This document shows positions 6,819 through 7,734 of a stretch of 7,734 nucleotides of DNA, piece after piece (the stretch's first letter is position 1; every line of letters starts with the position of its first letter). The position numbers and the translations under genes are program-made. The stretch comes from Acidimicrobiaceae bacterium. Lineage in GTDB: Bacteria; Actinomycetota; Acidimicrobiia; Acidimicrobiales; UBA8190. Below the pieces are notes generated by a model. That model worked only from the letters and a program-made list of their open reading frames with translations, did not search any database and was not told where the DNA came from. Where the stretch lies: NCBI GenBank assembly GCA_003131945.1, contig PKWD01000177.1:1-7734 (forward strand), in the 5' to 3' direction.

Positions 6819-7734
6819 CCGGCCAGACGGGCGAGGACGTCGGCCGCCGAGACGTGGCGGTCGCGGGCCGGGATCCCGATGGGGGCGCCGAGGCCGAGGG
6901 CCAGGGCGGCGCCGAGGGAGGCCAGGAGGTCACGGAGCTCGGGCGGTGGGGGGAAGTACTCGTCCTCGTCGGTGACCGAGATCTCCTCCACGCCGTCGAC
7001 GGGGGCCAGGCGGGCCAGAACGGCGTCGACCAGCTCGTCGGGGGCCGAGGCTCCGGCGGTGACGCCGACGGTGCCCGAGAGATCGTCGGGGAGCTCCTCG
7101 GCCGAGTTGACCCGCAGCACCAGCGGGCAGCCCGAGGCGCGGGCCACCTTCTCCAGGGCCCTCGTGTTGGAGGAGTTCACCGAACCGATGACGATGACCA
7201 CGTCGGCCCGGCCGGCGATGGCCTTCAAGGCCGCCTGTCGGTTGGTGGTGGCGAAACAGAGGTCACTTCGGTTGGGCATCCACAGATCGGGGAAGCGCTC
7301 TTGGGCGGCGGCCATGATCCCGGACCACTCGTCGTGGCTCAAGGTGGTCTGGGCCAGCAGGGCCACCGGTGTGTCGGGAATCACCGGCGCCTCGTCGACG
7401 GCGGACTCCGATTCGACGAGGTGGACGGAATCGGGGGCGACGGCCATGGTGCCGACGGCTTCCTCGTGACCCTGGTGGCCGACATAGAGAACGGTGTAGC
7501 CCTTGGCGGCGCGGACCTTGAGCTCGTGGTGGACCTTGGTGACCAGGGGACACACGGCGTCGATGACGACGCCGCCACCCGCTCGGGCCCGTTCGACCAC
7601 GTCGGGGGCCGAGCCGTGGGCGCTCAGCATCAACGGGGCGCCCGGCGGTACCTCGGCGACGTCGTCGACGAAGATCACCCCTTGGGCCCGGAACTGCTCC
7701 ACGACGTGGCGATTGTGGACGATCTCGTGATAGC
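6815..7734 (-). CDS. ispH: 4-hydroxy-3-methylbut-2-enyl diphosphate reductase (5' partial)
   Basis: IspH (LytB) is the last enzyme of the MEP pathway. It reduces HMBPP to IPP and DMAPP in the cytoplasm with an oxygen-sensitive [4Fe-4S] cluster. The visible 305 residues begin YHEIVHNRHVVEQF and run off the window edge. The missing N-terminus should hold the first cluster Cys. Visible landmarks, numbered from that Tyr, are: VHNR with H6 (E. coli H41), SAHG with H39 (H74), DAVCPLVTKVH with cluster Cys C61, GHQGHEEAVGTM with H89 and the proton-donating E91 (E126), QTTLS (128-132), DLCFATTNRQ with cluster Cys C159, GSVNSSNT (183-190) and TAGASAP (225-231). The GTG at 7702 is internal, because conserved IspH sequence continues upstream of it. 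About 38 residues follow YFPPPPELR (259-267), where most IspH proteins end. It is the most upstream visible gene of the operon. Confidence 0.97.
   Translation of the reverse strand, partial: YHEIVHNRHVVEQFRAQGVIFVDDVAEVPPGAPLMLSAHGSAPDVVERARAGGGVVIDAVCPLVTKVHHELKVRAAKGYTVLYVGHQGHEEAVGTMAVAPDSVHLVESESAVDEAPVIPDTPVALLAQTTLSHDEWSGIMAAAQERFPDLWMPNRSDLCFATTNRQAALKAIAGRADVVIVIGSVNSSNTRALEKVARASGCPLVLRVNSAEELPDDLSGTVGVTAGASAPDELVDAVLARLAPVDGVEEISVTDEDEYFPPPPELRDLLASLGAALALGLGAPIGIPARDRHVSAADVLARLAG

Noticed and set aside
3776..6830. Possible internal promoters at the operon junctions
   Set aside because: Junctions overlap or are only 15 nt apart, and no convincing -10/-35 pair was seen in the flanking coding DNA.
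5280..7469. A 729-codon open frame on the plus strand opposite the MFS and ispH genes
   Set aside because: Its protein is an unbroken Gly/Asp/Glu/Arg-rich string without domains, typical of the strand opposite GC-rich genes. The minus-strand frames carry clear family motifs throughout.
6815..7702. GTG at 7702 as the ispH start
   Set aside because: The conserved IspH residues YHEIVHNRHV continue in frame upstream to the window edge, so the real start lies outside.

Overview
The window is G+C-rich (about 70% by eye), with GTG as well as ATG starts, short gene overlaps and almost no intergenic DNA. This style and the protein families present suggest a high-G+C actinobacterium. A member of the Acidimicrobiia is possible, but the sequence alone does not fix the lineage.

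Layout. Positions 1-774 (+) hold the 3' part of a luciferase-like flavin-dependent monooxygenase gene whose start lies off the left edge. It converges on a five-gene minus-strand cluster that fills the rest. In transcription order (right to left) the cluster is: ispH (6815-7734, 5' end off the right edge), a 14-helix DHA2-type MFS efflux transporter (5199-6818), a small HD-domain metalloprotein resembling the diiron oxygenase PhnZ (4612-5202), a dolichol-phosphate-mannose-synthase-like family 2 glycosyltransferase (3791-4612), and a 988-residue YfhO-like polytopic membrane protein (809-3775). The first three junctions overlap by 4, 4 and 1 nt. The last has a 15-nt gap containing part of a small GC hairpin. 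No promoter or intrinsic terminator is visible inside the cluster, so it reads as one translationally coupled operon.

Possible joint role. IspH makes the isoprenoid building blocks of polyprenyl-phosphate carriers. The family 2 glycosyltransferase resembles enzymes that charge such carriers with a sugar. YfhO-like proteins are GT-C-type enzymes known in Firmicutes to transfer such sugars to cell-envelope polymers. A lipid-carrier/envelope-glycosylation theme is therefore plausible for three of the five genes. The MFS pump and the HD protein have no obvious place in it. The HD protein is the most interesting gene: it appears to keep every metal ligand of the PhnZ/MIOX mixed-valent diiron oxygenases while lacking PhnZ's substrate-gating residues. 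No RNA gene, mobile element, CRISPR array or tandem repeat was seen.
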